A DNA stretch of 9,019 nucleotides. Source: Oscillospiraceae bacterium. GTDB lineage: Bacteria > Bacillota > Clostridia > Oscillospirales > Ruminococcaceae. The position numbers and the translations under genes were made by a program. Location: the NCBI GenBank assembly GCA_003531585.1, contig DQFX01000029.1, positions 1-9,019 of the forward strand, in the 5' to 3' direction. Below, piece after piece: positions 1 through 5,327 of this stretch; positions within the stretch are counted from its first letter, which is position 1; every line of letters begins with the position of its first letter. The notes beneath the pieces are model-generated. The model was not told where the DNA came from, did not search any database, and saw nothing but the letters and a program-made list of their open reading frames with translations.

Positions 1-68
1 AGGCGGAGTTTGAGAAGTGGAAATCAGAACAAGCCAATTCTCAAACCGACAAGCACAACGAAAAATAA
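1..68 (+). CDS. 3' end of an unidentified protein gene
   Basis: The third forward frame is open from the window edge to a TAA at 66-68 and gives a 21-residue, strongly hydrophilic tail rich in Lys, Glu, Gln and Asn (it contains EFEKWKSEQ). Such a charged end is typical of a real protein C-terminus, and a hairpin terminator follows 15 bases after the stop. Frame 1 is also open, to a TGA at 70-72, but its product is less protein-like. Nothing in this short tail identifies a family, so no function is proposed. Confidence 0.5.
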   Translation, partial: AEFEKWKSEQANSQTDKHNEK

Positions 69-82
69 TTGAACAATATTTT

Positions 83-112
83 ACCCCGGCAGTTCGAACG
101 AGCTGCCGGGGT
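83..112. terminator. bidirectional hairpin terminator between convergent genes
   Basis: A perfect 10-bp GC-rich stem (83-92 paired with 103-112, core CCCCGGCAG/CTGCCGGGG) closes a 10-base loop. It sits between the plus-strand gene ending at 68 and the minus-strand AraC-like gene ending at 119. It is flanked by AT-rich sequence on both sides but has no long uninterrupted T tract either way. It probably serves both genes, with only moderate strength. Confidence 0.75.
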
Positions 113-118
113 TGATAA

Positions 119-685
119 TTATATTGGCTGATATCCGGCTGCGAGCGGTAAATTCACAGATAAACTACCATACCAAACGCACCGGGAACATAAAAGAGTT
201 CGTCTGTGCAGCGGGCAGTGTCCGCAGGAATCCAGGCGCTCCTGGGTGAGTTCGGTCAGCAGCATTTCCAGGGCGCATTCCACCATGCGCGTGGTATACA
301 TGTTCCTGCGGGAGCAGTCCACAAGCTGCCGGAATATCACGCCTATCCTCTGCGAGGCAGCCCTGCCGTATTCCGGCAGCGTGTAAGCCGCGCCGCTTTC
401 TCCTTCGAAGAACGGCGTTTCCGGCGAGAAATGCGCCCACAGATAGGAAAGCTCCCCCTCGGACGGCGCAGTGCCGAAATGCTCCTCCCCGGGCTTCAGA
501 AACAGCCACTCGCCGCTTGCCACCGAGCGGCAGATCCCGCCGGAGGAAATATCCAGCCTGCCGGAAAGCACGTAAATCAGAACCCAGCATTTCATAACGC
601 GGCGCTGATGGATAAACTCCCCGCGGCTGACAAGATTGCCGGCGTTGAAAAAATGAAGTCCGCCGAATTCCCCGGAACATATCAT
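119..685 (-). pseudogene. truncated AraC-family regulator: cupin sensor domain without DNA-binding domain
   Basis: This encodes 188 residues from the ATG at 685. That start is chosen because AGGGGG lies 7 bases upstream; an upstream in-frame ATG at 715 overlaps the -10 box and cannot be used. The product matches the N-terminal AraC-binding (cupin) half: CWVLIYVLSG at about 33-42, then GEWLFLKPGEEH from about 58 and LSYLWAHF at 79-86, followed by a helical stretch at about 99-150. AraC regulators are usually about 270-300 residues with two helix-turn-helix motifs in the last 100. Here the reading frame ends about 35 residues after the helical stretch, and the other two frames show no helix-turn-helix either. 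A terminal AAGYQP faintly recalls the helix-turn-helix motif, which would fit an internal deletion, but this is weak. It diverges from an esterase gene, the usual place for a sugar-responsive activator. It is probably a decayed regulator; a sensor-only regulatory protein is the alternative. Confidence 0.7.
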
Positions 686-692
686 GCGACCA

Positions 693-698
693 CCCCCT
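693..698 (-). promoter_or_regulatory. ribosome binding site deciding the start of the AraC-like gene
   Basis: On the minus strand AGGGGG lies 7 bases before the ATG at 685. With the -10 box at 704-709 the transcript would begin near 697, so the leader is only about 12 bases and the ribosome site lies almost at the 5' end. Confidence 0.7.
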
Positions 699-703
699 GA
701 TAT

Positions 704-732
704 ATTATAGCGCAAATCAAAAACCAGGTCAA
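704..732 (-). promoter_or_regulatory. promoter of the AraC-like gene
   Basis: On the minus strand a -35 box TTGACC (727-732) and a perfect -10 box TATAAT (704-709) are separated by exactly 17 bp. This is close to the sigma-A consensus. The intact promoter suggests that the truncated gene is still transcribed. Confidence 0.8.
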
Positions 733-739
733 CAGGGTG

Positions 740-760
740 GTTTACATTAATTTCGTTTAC
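740..760. repeat. GTTTAC direct repeat, candidate operator between divergent promoters
   Basis: GTTTAC occurs at 740-745 and again at 755-760, a 15-bp period, in the 31-bp gap between the two divergent -35 boxes (727-732 and 764-769). Direct repeats next to a -35 box are a common layout for AraC-type activator sites. The assignment as an operator is inference; the repeat itself is seen. Confidence 0.4.
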
Positions 761-763
761 CCC

Positions 764-792
764 TTGATTTTTCTATGAAAAAATGGTAGAAT
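764..792 (+). promoter_or_regulatory. promoter of the esterase gene
   Basis: The -35 box TTGATT (764-769) and -10 box TAGAAT (787-792) are 17 bp apart, and a TGG just before the -10 makes an extended -10. Transcription would begin near 799, leaving a leader of about 50 bases. The promoter probably drives the esterase and the small membrane-protein gene after it. Confidence 0.75.
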
Positions 793-809
793 AGTATAGT
801 AAATATTCA

Positions 810-826
810 GAACATGATACGTGTTC
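810..826. repeat. imperfect palindrome in the esterase leader
   Basis: GAACA (810-814) and TGTTC (822-826) form an inverted repeat around 7 bases, just downstream of the predicted transcription start. It could be a repressor operator or a small leader hairpin. At 5 bp per arm it may also be chance. Confidence 0.3.
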
Positions 827-839
827 ATATACATCAATG

Positions 840-844
840 AGGAG
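840..844 (+). promoter_or_regulatory. ribosome binding site deciding the esterase start
   Basis: AGGAG lies 7 bases before the ATG at 852. An upstream in-frame ATG at 837 overlaps this site and has no ribosome site of its own, so 852 is the start. Confidence 0.8.
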
Positions 845-851
845 CAGAAAT

Positions 852-1661
852 ATGACCATCAAGACTTTTAATATCAACACCGACAAGACCGCGTTCGTCC
901 GGGCATATCTTCCGGACTCCATCGCGGGGCTTCCGTTCTGCGAAAAGCGTCCTGCTGTCCTGATATTCCCGGGCGGCGGGTATGAGTACTGCTCCGACCG
1001 CGAGGGCGAGCCTATCGCGTTACAGTACCTCGCGCTGGGATACGCCGCGTTCGTGGTTACATATAGCTGCAACGAGCGCTTCCCCGAGCCGCTTATGGAC
1101 GCCGCGTACATATTCTACAAGATACGCATGCGCGCCGAGGAATTCAAGATTGACCCGCAGAAAATGGCTGTTCTCGGCTGCTCCGCCGGCGGACATCTCG
1201 CGGGCTGTCTCGCCACCATGTGGAGCGACATCGCCCTTACAAAGACCATCGGCTGCGAGCCGGAGGATCTCCGGCCGAATGCGGCTATACTCTGCTATCC
1301 GGTGATCAGCGGAGTTACCGCTCCCCATGAGGGCAGCTTCAAGGTGCTCCTCGGCGAGGAAGCTTCCCGCTCCGACCTGAGCAGGCTCTCGCTTGAGAAC
1401 CGCGTAACTCCCAAGACCCCTCCGGTGTTCATCTGGGCGACCGCGAACGACGACTGCGTTTCAGCGCACAACTCGCTTGTAATGGCGAAGGCATGCGTTT
1501 CCAACAAGGTCCCGGTGGAGCTCCACCTGTTCGACGAGGGACCGCACGGACTCTCCACCTGCGACAAGGCGACCGGCTGGAACGAGGCGTTCTATCTCCG
1601 CAACGTCCGCGAGTGGATACCCATGTCTGCGGAGTTCCTCGCAAAGTACATGAACGTCTGA
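852..1661 (+). CDS. alpha/beta-hydrolase, acetyl-xylan/feruloyl esterase-like (BD-FAE type)
   Basis: The 269-residue product is a single alpha/beta-hydrolase domain and, lacking a signal peptide, is probably cytoplasmic. The oxyanion-hole loop PGGGY is at residues 40-44. The nucleophile elbow GCSAGGH has Ser111 as nucleophile. Asp200 or Asp201 in WATANDD is the likely acid, and His232 in PHG completes the triad. The GGGY loop plus GCSAGGH and the length of about 270 fit the BD-FAE/acetyl-xylan esterase-like group, which removes acetyl or feruloyl groups from plant polysaccharide fragments; sugar-ester deacetylation is the best guess, but the substrate cannot be read from sequence. It has its own promoter and diverges from an AraC-like sensor gene, which fits carbohydrate-responsive control. 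A small membrane-protein gene follows 20 bases after its stop. Confidence 0.85.
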   Translation: MTIKTFNINTDKTAFVRAYLPDSIAGLPFCEKRPAVLIFPGGGYEYCSDREGEPIALQYLALGYAAFVVTYSCNERFPEPLMDAAYIFYKIRMRAEEFKIDPQKMAVLGCSAGGHLAGCLATMWSDIALTKTIGCEPEDLRPNAAILCYPVISGVTAPHEGSFKVLLGEEASRSDLSRLSLENRVTPKTPPVFIWATANDDCVSAHNSLVMAKACVSNKVPVELHLFDEGPHGLSTCDKATGWNEAFYLRNVREWIPMSAEFLAKYMNV

Positions 1662-1681
1662 GCTGGGAAAGGACGCAGAAT

Positions 1682-2008
1682 ATGGTACCAGACAAGGTAG
1701 CTTACACCTCCGGCGAAAAAAAAGCTGAGATACTGGGCGGGATAATGCTTGCGGTATTCGCGGCGGTCATCATCGCGCTGATGGCGCTGGGAGTTTCCGG
1801 CGGCGGGAACATCATAATGCTGGTGGTCTTGCTGATAATTTACGGCTTGTTCTCGGTCTGCGGCGTTTACCCGCAGGGAACCAACATAATGAAAAAGCCG
1901 GAATCCGCTTCCGACCGGGATTACCACCGGGTAAGGCGCGGCTGTATCATCGCGAAGTTCGTGCTGTGCGCGGCGGTGTTCCTGCTTTCAATGCCGATTT
2001 TCGGGTAA
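1682..2008 (+). CDS. small three-helix membrane protein of unknown function
   Basis: The 108-residue product starts at the ATG at 1682, which has AAAGGA 8 bases upstream. The same frame is open further upstream inside the esterase gene, but that part is only overlap. Three hydrophobic segments are visible at about residues 17-37, 43-64 and 88-107. They are separated by a short Gly-rich turn (VSGGGN) and by a charged loop (about 69-86) rich in Lys, Asp and Arg. The last helix runs to the C-terminus. The gene lies 20 bases after the esterase and is probably co-transcribed with it. I do not recognise a family. A partner or stabilising role in the membrane is possible, but nothing in the sequence shows it. 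Confidence 0.75.
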   Translation: MVPDKVAYTSGEKKAEILGGIMLAVFAAVIIALMALGVSGGGNIIMLVVLLIIYGLFSVCGVYPQGTNIMKKPESASDRDYHRVRRGCIIAKFVLCAAVFLLSMPIFG

Positions 2009-2022
2009 ATTCAGATACTATA

Positions 2023-2047
2023 CAGGCGGCGGAGCCGTCCGCGCCTG
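2023..2047 (+). other. GC-rich hairpin in the lysA leader
   Basis: CAGGCGGCGGA (2023-2033) pairs with TCCGCGCCTG (2038-2047) through a 10-bp stem with one bulged G and a GCCG loop. The sequence after it (AATGCATAAACG) has no T tract, so it is not a standard terminator. It may weaken read-through, stabilise a 3' end, or shape the short leader of lysA. Confidence 0.45.
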
Positions 2048-2074
2048 AATGCATAAACGAAAGGAACAAAAGAA

Positions 2075-3340
2075 ATGAAGAAACCATTCGTAACCAAGGA
2101 GCAGATCGAAGAGATCGCCAAGACCTACCCCACGCCGTTCCACATCTATGATGAGAAGGGTATTCGCGAGACCGCAAGAGCGCTGTTCAAGGCGTTCTCC
2201 TGGAACAAGGGCTTCAAGGAGTACTTCGCTGTGAAGGCTACCCCGAACCCGTTCATCATGAACATTCTGAGAAGCGAGGGCTGCGGCTTTGACTGCTCCA
2301 GCTACACTGAGCTTCTGCTGAGCGGTCAGGTCGGCGCTGAGGGTCATGAGATCATGTTCAGCTCCAATGCTACGCCGGACGATGATTTCAGGCTTGCTTA
2401 CAAGATGGGTGCGCTGATAAACCTCGATGATTTCACACACATCGACGTCCTCGACAAGCTGACCGGGATACCGGAGTTCATCTCCTGCCGCTACAATCCG
2501 GGCGGAGAGTTCAAGACCGACGGCAGCCCCAACGTAATGGACACCCCGAAGGACGCAAAGTATGGCTTCACTCACGACCAGCTCATCGAGGGTTACCGTA
2601 TCCTCAAGGAAAAGGGCGCGAAGAAGTTCGGCATGCATGCGTTCCTTGCGAGCAACACGCTTACCAACGACTACTACCCCACACTCGCGGGTATTCTGTT
2701 CCGCACTGCTGTGGAGATCAAGGAAAAGACCGGCGTTGAGCTGAGCTTCATCAACCTCTCCGGCGGCGTAGGTATACCCTACCGCCCCGACCAGCCCGCT
2801 AACGACATCGCGGTCATCGGCGAGAAGGTACACGAGAAGTTCGACGAGATCCTCGTTCCCGCAGGTCTCGGAAACATAAAGCTGTTCACCGAGCTTGGCC
2901 GCTTCATGCTGGCTCCCAATGGAATGCTCATCGCGAAGGCTATCCGCGAGAAGCACATCTACAAGGAGTACATCGGTCTTGACGCGTGCGCTGCAAACCT
3001 CATGAGACCCGCTATCTACGGCGCTTACCACCACATCACCGTACTCGGCAAGGAGAACGAACCCTGCGACCACAAGTACGACGTTACCGGCGGTCTGTGC
3101 GAGAACTGCGATAAGTTCGCAGTCGACAGAATGCTCCCGAAAATCGATATCGGCGACTACCTCGCTATCCACGACGCGGGCGCGCACGGATTCTCAATGG
3201 GCTACAACTACAACGGCAAGCTTAGAAGCGCTGAGCTGCTACTCCGTGAGGACGGTTCCGTCAAGATGATCAGACGCGCTGAGACAGCCGCTGATTATTT
3301 CTCAACGTTCGATTTCGCAAATTTCAACTTTGATCTTTAA
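2075..3340 (+). CDS. lysA: diaminopimelate decarboxylase
   Basis: LysA removes CO2 from meso-diaminopimelate to give L-lysine, the last step of lysine synthesis; it is a cytoplasmic, PLP-dependent dimer. The 421-residue length is normal. The alanine-racemase-like barrel begins with TPFHIYD (about 20-26). The PLP-binding lysine is Lys54 in AVKATPNP, HAFLAS is at 188-193, the glycine loop SGGVGIPY at about 229-236 contacts PLP phosphate, and ELGRF is at 283-287. The C-terminal beta-domain has the subunit-crossing motif CENCD (342-346) in place of the common CESGD, then HDAGAHGFSMGYNYNG (about 376-391). The start has AAGGA 9 bases upstream. It follows the small membrane-protein gene after a 66-base gap with a hairpin and ends before a terminator. 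No lysine riboswitch fits in that gap. Other PLP decarboxylases of this fold (ornithine, carboxynorspermidine) are less likely given the length and the AHGFSMG/YNYNG end. Confidence 0.9.
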   Translation: MKKPFVTKEQIEEIAKTYPTPFHIYDEKGIRETARALFKAFSWNKGFKEYFAVKATPNPFIMNILRSEGCGFDCSSYTELLLSGQVGAEGHEIMFSSNATPDDDFRLAYKMGALINLDDFTHIDVLDKLTGIPEFISCRYNPGGEFKTDGSPNVMDTPKDAKYGFTHDQLIEGYRILKEKGAKKFGMHAFLASNTLTNDYYPTLAGILFRTAVEIKEKTGVELSFINLSGGVGIPYRPDQPANDIAVIGEKVHEKFDEILVPAGLGNIKLFTELGRFMLAPNGMLIAKAIREKHIYKEYIGLDACAANLMRPAIYGAYHHITVLGKENEPCDHKYDVTGGLCENCDKFAVDRMLPKIDIGDYLAIHDAGAHGFSMGYNYNGKLRSAELLLREDGSVKMIRRAETAADYFSTFDFANFNFDL

Positions 3341-3355
3341 TTGTTGAAAAATACA

Positions 3356-3392
3356 GCCGCCGTGCGGTCAGAAACTGCACGGCGGTAATTTT
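3356..3392 (+). terminator. hairpin terminator after lysA
   Basis: CCGCCGTGC (3357-3365) pairs with GCACGGCGG (3377-3385); up to three more pairs extend the stem inward around a small loop. TAATTTTA follows. The T tract is short, so termination may be partial and trmB could receive read-through; no clear promoter is seen between here and trmB. Confidence 0.75.
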
Positions 3393-3409
3393 ACTGAGGT
3401 ATTTCACAT

Positions 3410-4084
3410 ATGAGAATGAGAAAAAAGAAGCACCTTGAGGAGCGCCTTGAGGCCTGCGCGTCGGTAATGCTCAAAATGCAGAATCAGAACGAGCACGCCA
3501 ACGACCCGCTTGACGACGAGCTGTTCTTCGACAGCATGAAGGTGTTCGGAAACAACAACCCGCTGCACCTTGAGGTCGGCTGCGGAAAGGGGAGCTTCAT
3601 TCTGGAGCTTGCGCGGAGAAATCCCGATATAAATTACGTCGCGGTGGAAAAGACCCCTAACGTGCTTGTAACCGGCGCGGAAGCGCTGATGGAGAGCGAC
3701 ATCAAGAACGTGCGGTTCTGCCTGGGGCAGGCGGAGTACCTGGAGCATCTGTTCCGTCCGCACACCGTGGAGCGGCTGTACCTCAACTTTAGCTGCCCGT
3801 TCCCAAAGGAGACCTATGCGCGCCACCGCCTGACCCACACAAGATTCCTTGAGATATACAAGCAGGTGATGAAGCCCGGCTCTGAAATACATCAGAAAAC
3901 GGATAACCAGCGCCTGTTCGAGTTCTCGATAGAGCATTTCTCAAAGAACGGCTTCGCGATGAAAAATGTATCCCTGGACCTGCATAACAGCGGCTTTGAG
4001 GGGAACATTATGACCGAATACGAAAAGCGCTTCACGGAGCTGGGTCATCCGATATACCGCCTGGAAGCGGTAGTCCCTGAGTGA
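3410..4084 (+). CDS. trmB: tRNA (guanine-N7-)-methyltransferase
   Basis: TrmB uses S-adenosylmethionine to methylate N7 of G46 in the variable loop of many tRNAs, in the cytoplasm. The 224-residue length is typical. The SAM-binding motif I is EVGCGKGSF (55-63), with an acidic position in AVEKTPN (about 78-84). The family signature reads YLNFSCPFPK (124-133) followed by an RRL-like RHRLTH. KTDNQRLFE (163-171) holds the conserved Asp165, and TEYEKRF (202-208) is the C-terminal TxYExRF motif. In Bacillus-type TrmB the signature is NFSDPWPK, so Asp and Trp are replaced here by Cys129 and Phe131. All other motifs look intact. TGAGG lies 10 bases before the ATG at 3410. A hydrolase gene follows after only 12 bases, suggesting co-transcription. 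Confidence 0.88.
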   Translation: MRMRKKKHLEERLEACASVMLKMQNQNEHANDPLDDELFFDSMKVFGNNNPLHLEVGCGKGSFILELARRNPDINYVAVEKTPNVLVTGAEALMESDIKNVRFCLGQAEYLEHLFRPHTVERLYLNFSCPFPKETYARHRLTHTRFLEIYKQVMKPGSEIHQKTDNQRLFEFSIEHFSKNGFAMKNVSLDLHNSGFEGNIMTEYEKRFTELGHPIYRLEAVVPE

Positions 4085-4096
4085 TCGGAGGTCAAT

Positions 4097-5020
4097 ATGA
4101 AGATAACCAGGATAACAGGAACATTCCCGAGTACGTCCGGGCTTTGCCGGTGCAGATATTATATGTATATTCCGGAAAATCCCAGGGCGGCGGTAATGCT
4201 CTCCCACGGCATGTGCGAGTACTTCCAGCGCTACCGCGGGTTTGCGGAGTTCCTCTGCAGGAACGGCATAGCGCTTGTCGGAAACGACCACATCGGCCAT
4301 GGGAATTCCGTCACCGACCGCGACATGCTGGGCTATTTCGGCGAGGCGGGCGGCTACATGTATATGGTGAAGGATCTCCACCGAATGCGCGCTATTCTCG
4401 ACAAGAAGCTCCCGGATATTCCGAAGTTCCTGCTCGGCCACAGCATGGGAAGCTTCATCGCGAGGATCTATCTGTCCCGGTTCGACGACCGCTGGGACGG
4501 CGCCGTTATCATGGGCACCGCCGGCGGAGTTACAGGCTCCGCGCCGCTGCGTAAGCTGCTTGAGGTGCTGACCCATGCGAAGGACAGCCGTTTCCGCCCG
4601 CAGTTCAGCAGCAAGCTGGCGTTCGGAGTGTTCAACCTGCGGTTCCCAAACCACCGCACGAACAACGACTGGCTCTCCAGAGTGGAGGAGAATGTCGACC
4701 GCTACATTGCCGACCCGCTGTGTAATTTCACGTTCACAGTCGCTGGGTTCAAGGATCTGCTGAACGCGCTGATGTGCGCGAATTCCCGCAGCGTTATTGA
4801 GAACACCCCCACCGATCTGCCGATACTTTTCCTGTCGGGTTCAATGGACCCCGTCGGCGAGTATGGCGCAGGCGTACGCGCGGCGTGCATGAAGTACCTC
4901 GAGCACGGCAGCAGCGTGAATATCCGGGTGTACCCGGAAGCGCGGCATGAGCTGCTGTTCGAGCTGAACGCCGATGAAGTCATGAACGATATCCTGGCGT
5001 TCATAAATAAGAGATTATAG
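4097..5020 (+). CDS. alpha/beta-hydrolase, lysophospholipase/monoacylglycerol lipase-like
   Basis: The 307-residue product matches the serine aminopeptidase S33/Hydrolase_4 group that includes PldB-like lysophospholipases and monoacylglycerol lipases. LSHGMCEY (about 35-42) forms the oxyanion region, and NDHIGHGNS (about 63-71) is the typical DxxGHGxS loop. GHSMG (114-118) gives Ser116 as nucleophile, Asp251 in SGSMDPVG is the acid, and His284 in EARHELLFE is the base. A cap region lies at about 140-220. There is no signal peptide, so it is probably cytoplasmic and acts on lipid esters, but the substrate is inferred from the family only. GGAGG lies 5 bases before the ATG, and the gene is 12 bases after trmB. 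It is followed by a two-way terminator. Confidence 0.85.
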   Translation: MKITRITGTFPSTSGLCRCRYYMYIPENPRAAVMLSHGMCEYFQRYRGFAEFLCRNGIALVGNDHIGHGNSVTDRDMLGYFGEAGGYMYMVKDLHRMRAILDKKLPDIPKFLLGHSMGSFIARIYLSRFDDRWDGAVIMGTAGGVTGSAPLRKLLEVLTHAKDSRFRPQFSSKLAFGVFNLRFPNHRTNNDWLSRVEENVDRYIADPLCNFTFTVAGFKDLLNALMCANSRSVIENTPTDLPILFLSGSMDPVGEYGAGVRAACMKYLEHGSSVNIRVYPEARHELLFELNADEVMNDILAFINKRL

Positions 5021-5025
5021 AACAA

Positions 5026-5057
5026 AAGGCTGTGCAGCCTGATTGCTGTACAGCCTT
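5026..5057. terminator. bidirectional terminator between the hydrolase and the microprotein gene
   Basis: A 12-bp stem with one G-T pair (5026-5037 with 5046-5057, AAGGCTGTGCAG/CTGTACAGCCTT) closes an 8-base loop just after the hydrolase stop. On the minus strand the stem is followed by TTGTTC, making CCTTTTGTT, so it also suits the convergent small gene ending at 5098. Confidence 0.8.
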
Positions 5058-5058
5058 G

Positions 5059-5086
5059 ATATTTCGTACATTTTGAATATTTCGTA
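5059..5086. repeat. short direct repeat ATATTTCGTA
   Basis: The 10-bp sequence ATATTTCGTA appears at 5059-5068 and 5077-5086, an 18-bp period, in the tail between the terminator and the small gene. Its meaning is unknown, and it may be chance in AT-rich sequence. Confidence 0.4.
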
Positions 5087-5097
5087 AACAATGCTGG

Positions 5098-5226
5098 TCA
5101 TTGTTTCGACATCAGCCGGAGTACGATTATCGCAGCGAGCGAAGCCCCGCAGATTATCCAGTTTATAATGACCCTGCGGCGGTATTTCTGCTGATTTTTC
5201 TGTCTCTCTTCGTCACGTTTTGCCAT
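5098..5226 (-). CDS. 42-residue single-pass membrane microprotein
   Basis: A minus-strand gene runs from the ATG at 5226 to a TGA ending at 5098. Its first 18 residues are highly charged (KRDEERQK, then a basic YRRR). They are followed by one hydrophobic helix at about residues 19-36 and a short basic end (LRLMSKQ). The basic cluster before the helix predicts a cytoplasmic N-terminus by the positive-inside rule. GGAGG lies 6 bases before the ATG, and a near-consensus promoter lies further upstream. The gene diverges from topB, with 101 bases between the starts. Coding is supported by the complete set of signals rather than by a known family. A plus-strand frame over the same bases lacks a ribosome site and is rejected. 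Confidence 0.75.
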   Translation of the reverse strand: MAKRDEERQKNQQKYRRRVIINWIICGASLAAIIVLRLMSKQ

Positions 5227-5254
5227 GTCGCACCTCCGAATAACTTATACTTTT

Positions 5255-5283
5255 ATTTTAACACTTTGTACGCCGGTTGTCAA
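5255..5283 (-). promoter_or_regulatory. strong promoter of the microprotein gene
   Basis: On the minus strand a perfect -35 TTGACA (5278-5283) and a -10 TAAAAT (5255-5260) are 17 bp apart. Transcription would begin near 5248, giving a leader of about 20 bases that holds the GGAGG site. Confidence 0.82.
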
Positions 5284-5284
5284 G

Positions 5285-5298
5285 ACCGAAGTTTCGGT
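5285..5298. repeat. inverted repeat ACCGAA-GT-TTCGGT upstream of topB
   Basis: A perfect 6-bp inverted repeat with a 2-base centre lies just outside the -35 box of the microprotein promoter and about 30 bases before the topB start. The tight centre suits a dimeric protein site better than an RNA hairpin. A regulatory role is inferred only from position. Confidence 0.35.
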
Positions 5299-5327
5299 GC
5301 GCGGCAGACCGGCTGAAAGGAACACAC

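Noticed and set aside
206..700. Plus-strand frame of 164 codons opposite the AraC-like gene
   Set aside because: It has no family resemblance, while the minus strand shows clear cupin-domain sequence, a promoter and a ribosome site.
1493..1681. N-terminal extension of the small membrane protein inside the esterase gene
   Set aside because: The extra residues are Arg/Pro/Gly-rich out-of-frame translation of the esterase; the ATG at 1682 has its own ribosome site.
2009..2074. Possible lysine riboswitch before lysA
   Set aside because: The gap is only 66 bases, with one simple hairpin; the lysine riboswitch needs roughly 170 bases and several helices.
2018..3187. Long minus-strand open frame (389 codons) opposite lysA
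   Set aside because: It mirrors the strong G/C third-position bias of lysA, has no recognisable domain, and lysA on the other strand has all family motifs.
3341..3409. Independent promoter for trmB
   Set aside because: No -35/-10 pair with acceptable spacing was found around the terminator hairpin; read-through of a leaky terminator is as likely.
5101..5316. Plus-strand 71-codon frame opposite the microprotein gene
   Set aside because: No ribosome site, and it crosses the promoter region; the minus-strand gene has full expression signals.
5277..5327. Extended N-terminus of TopB by 17 residues
   Set aside because: The upstream ATG overlaps the divergent promoter and has no ribosome site, and TopB proteins normally start with the (M)KLVIAEKPS segment, which begins at 5328.
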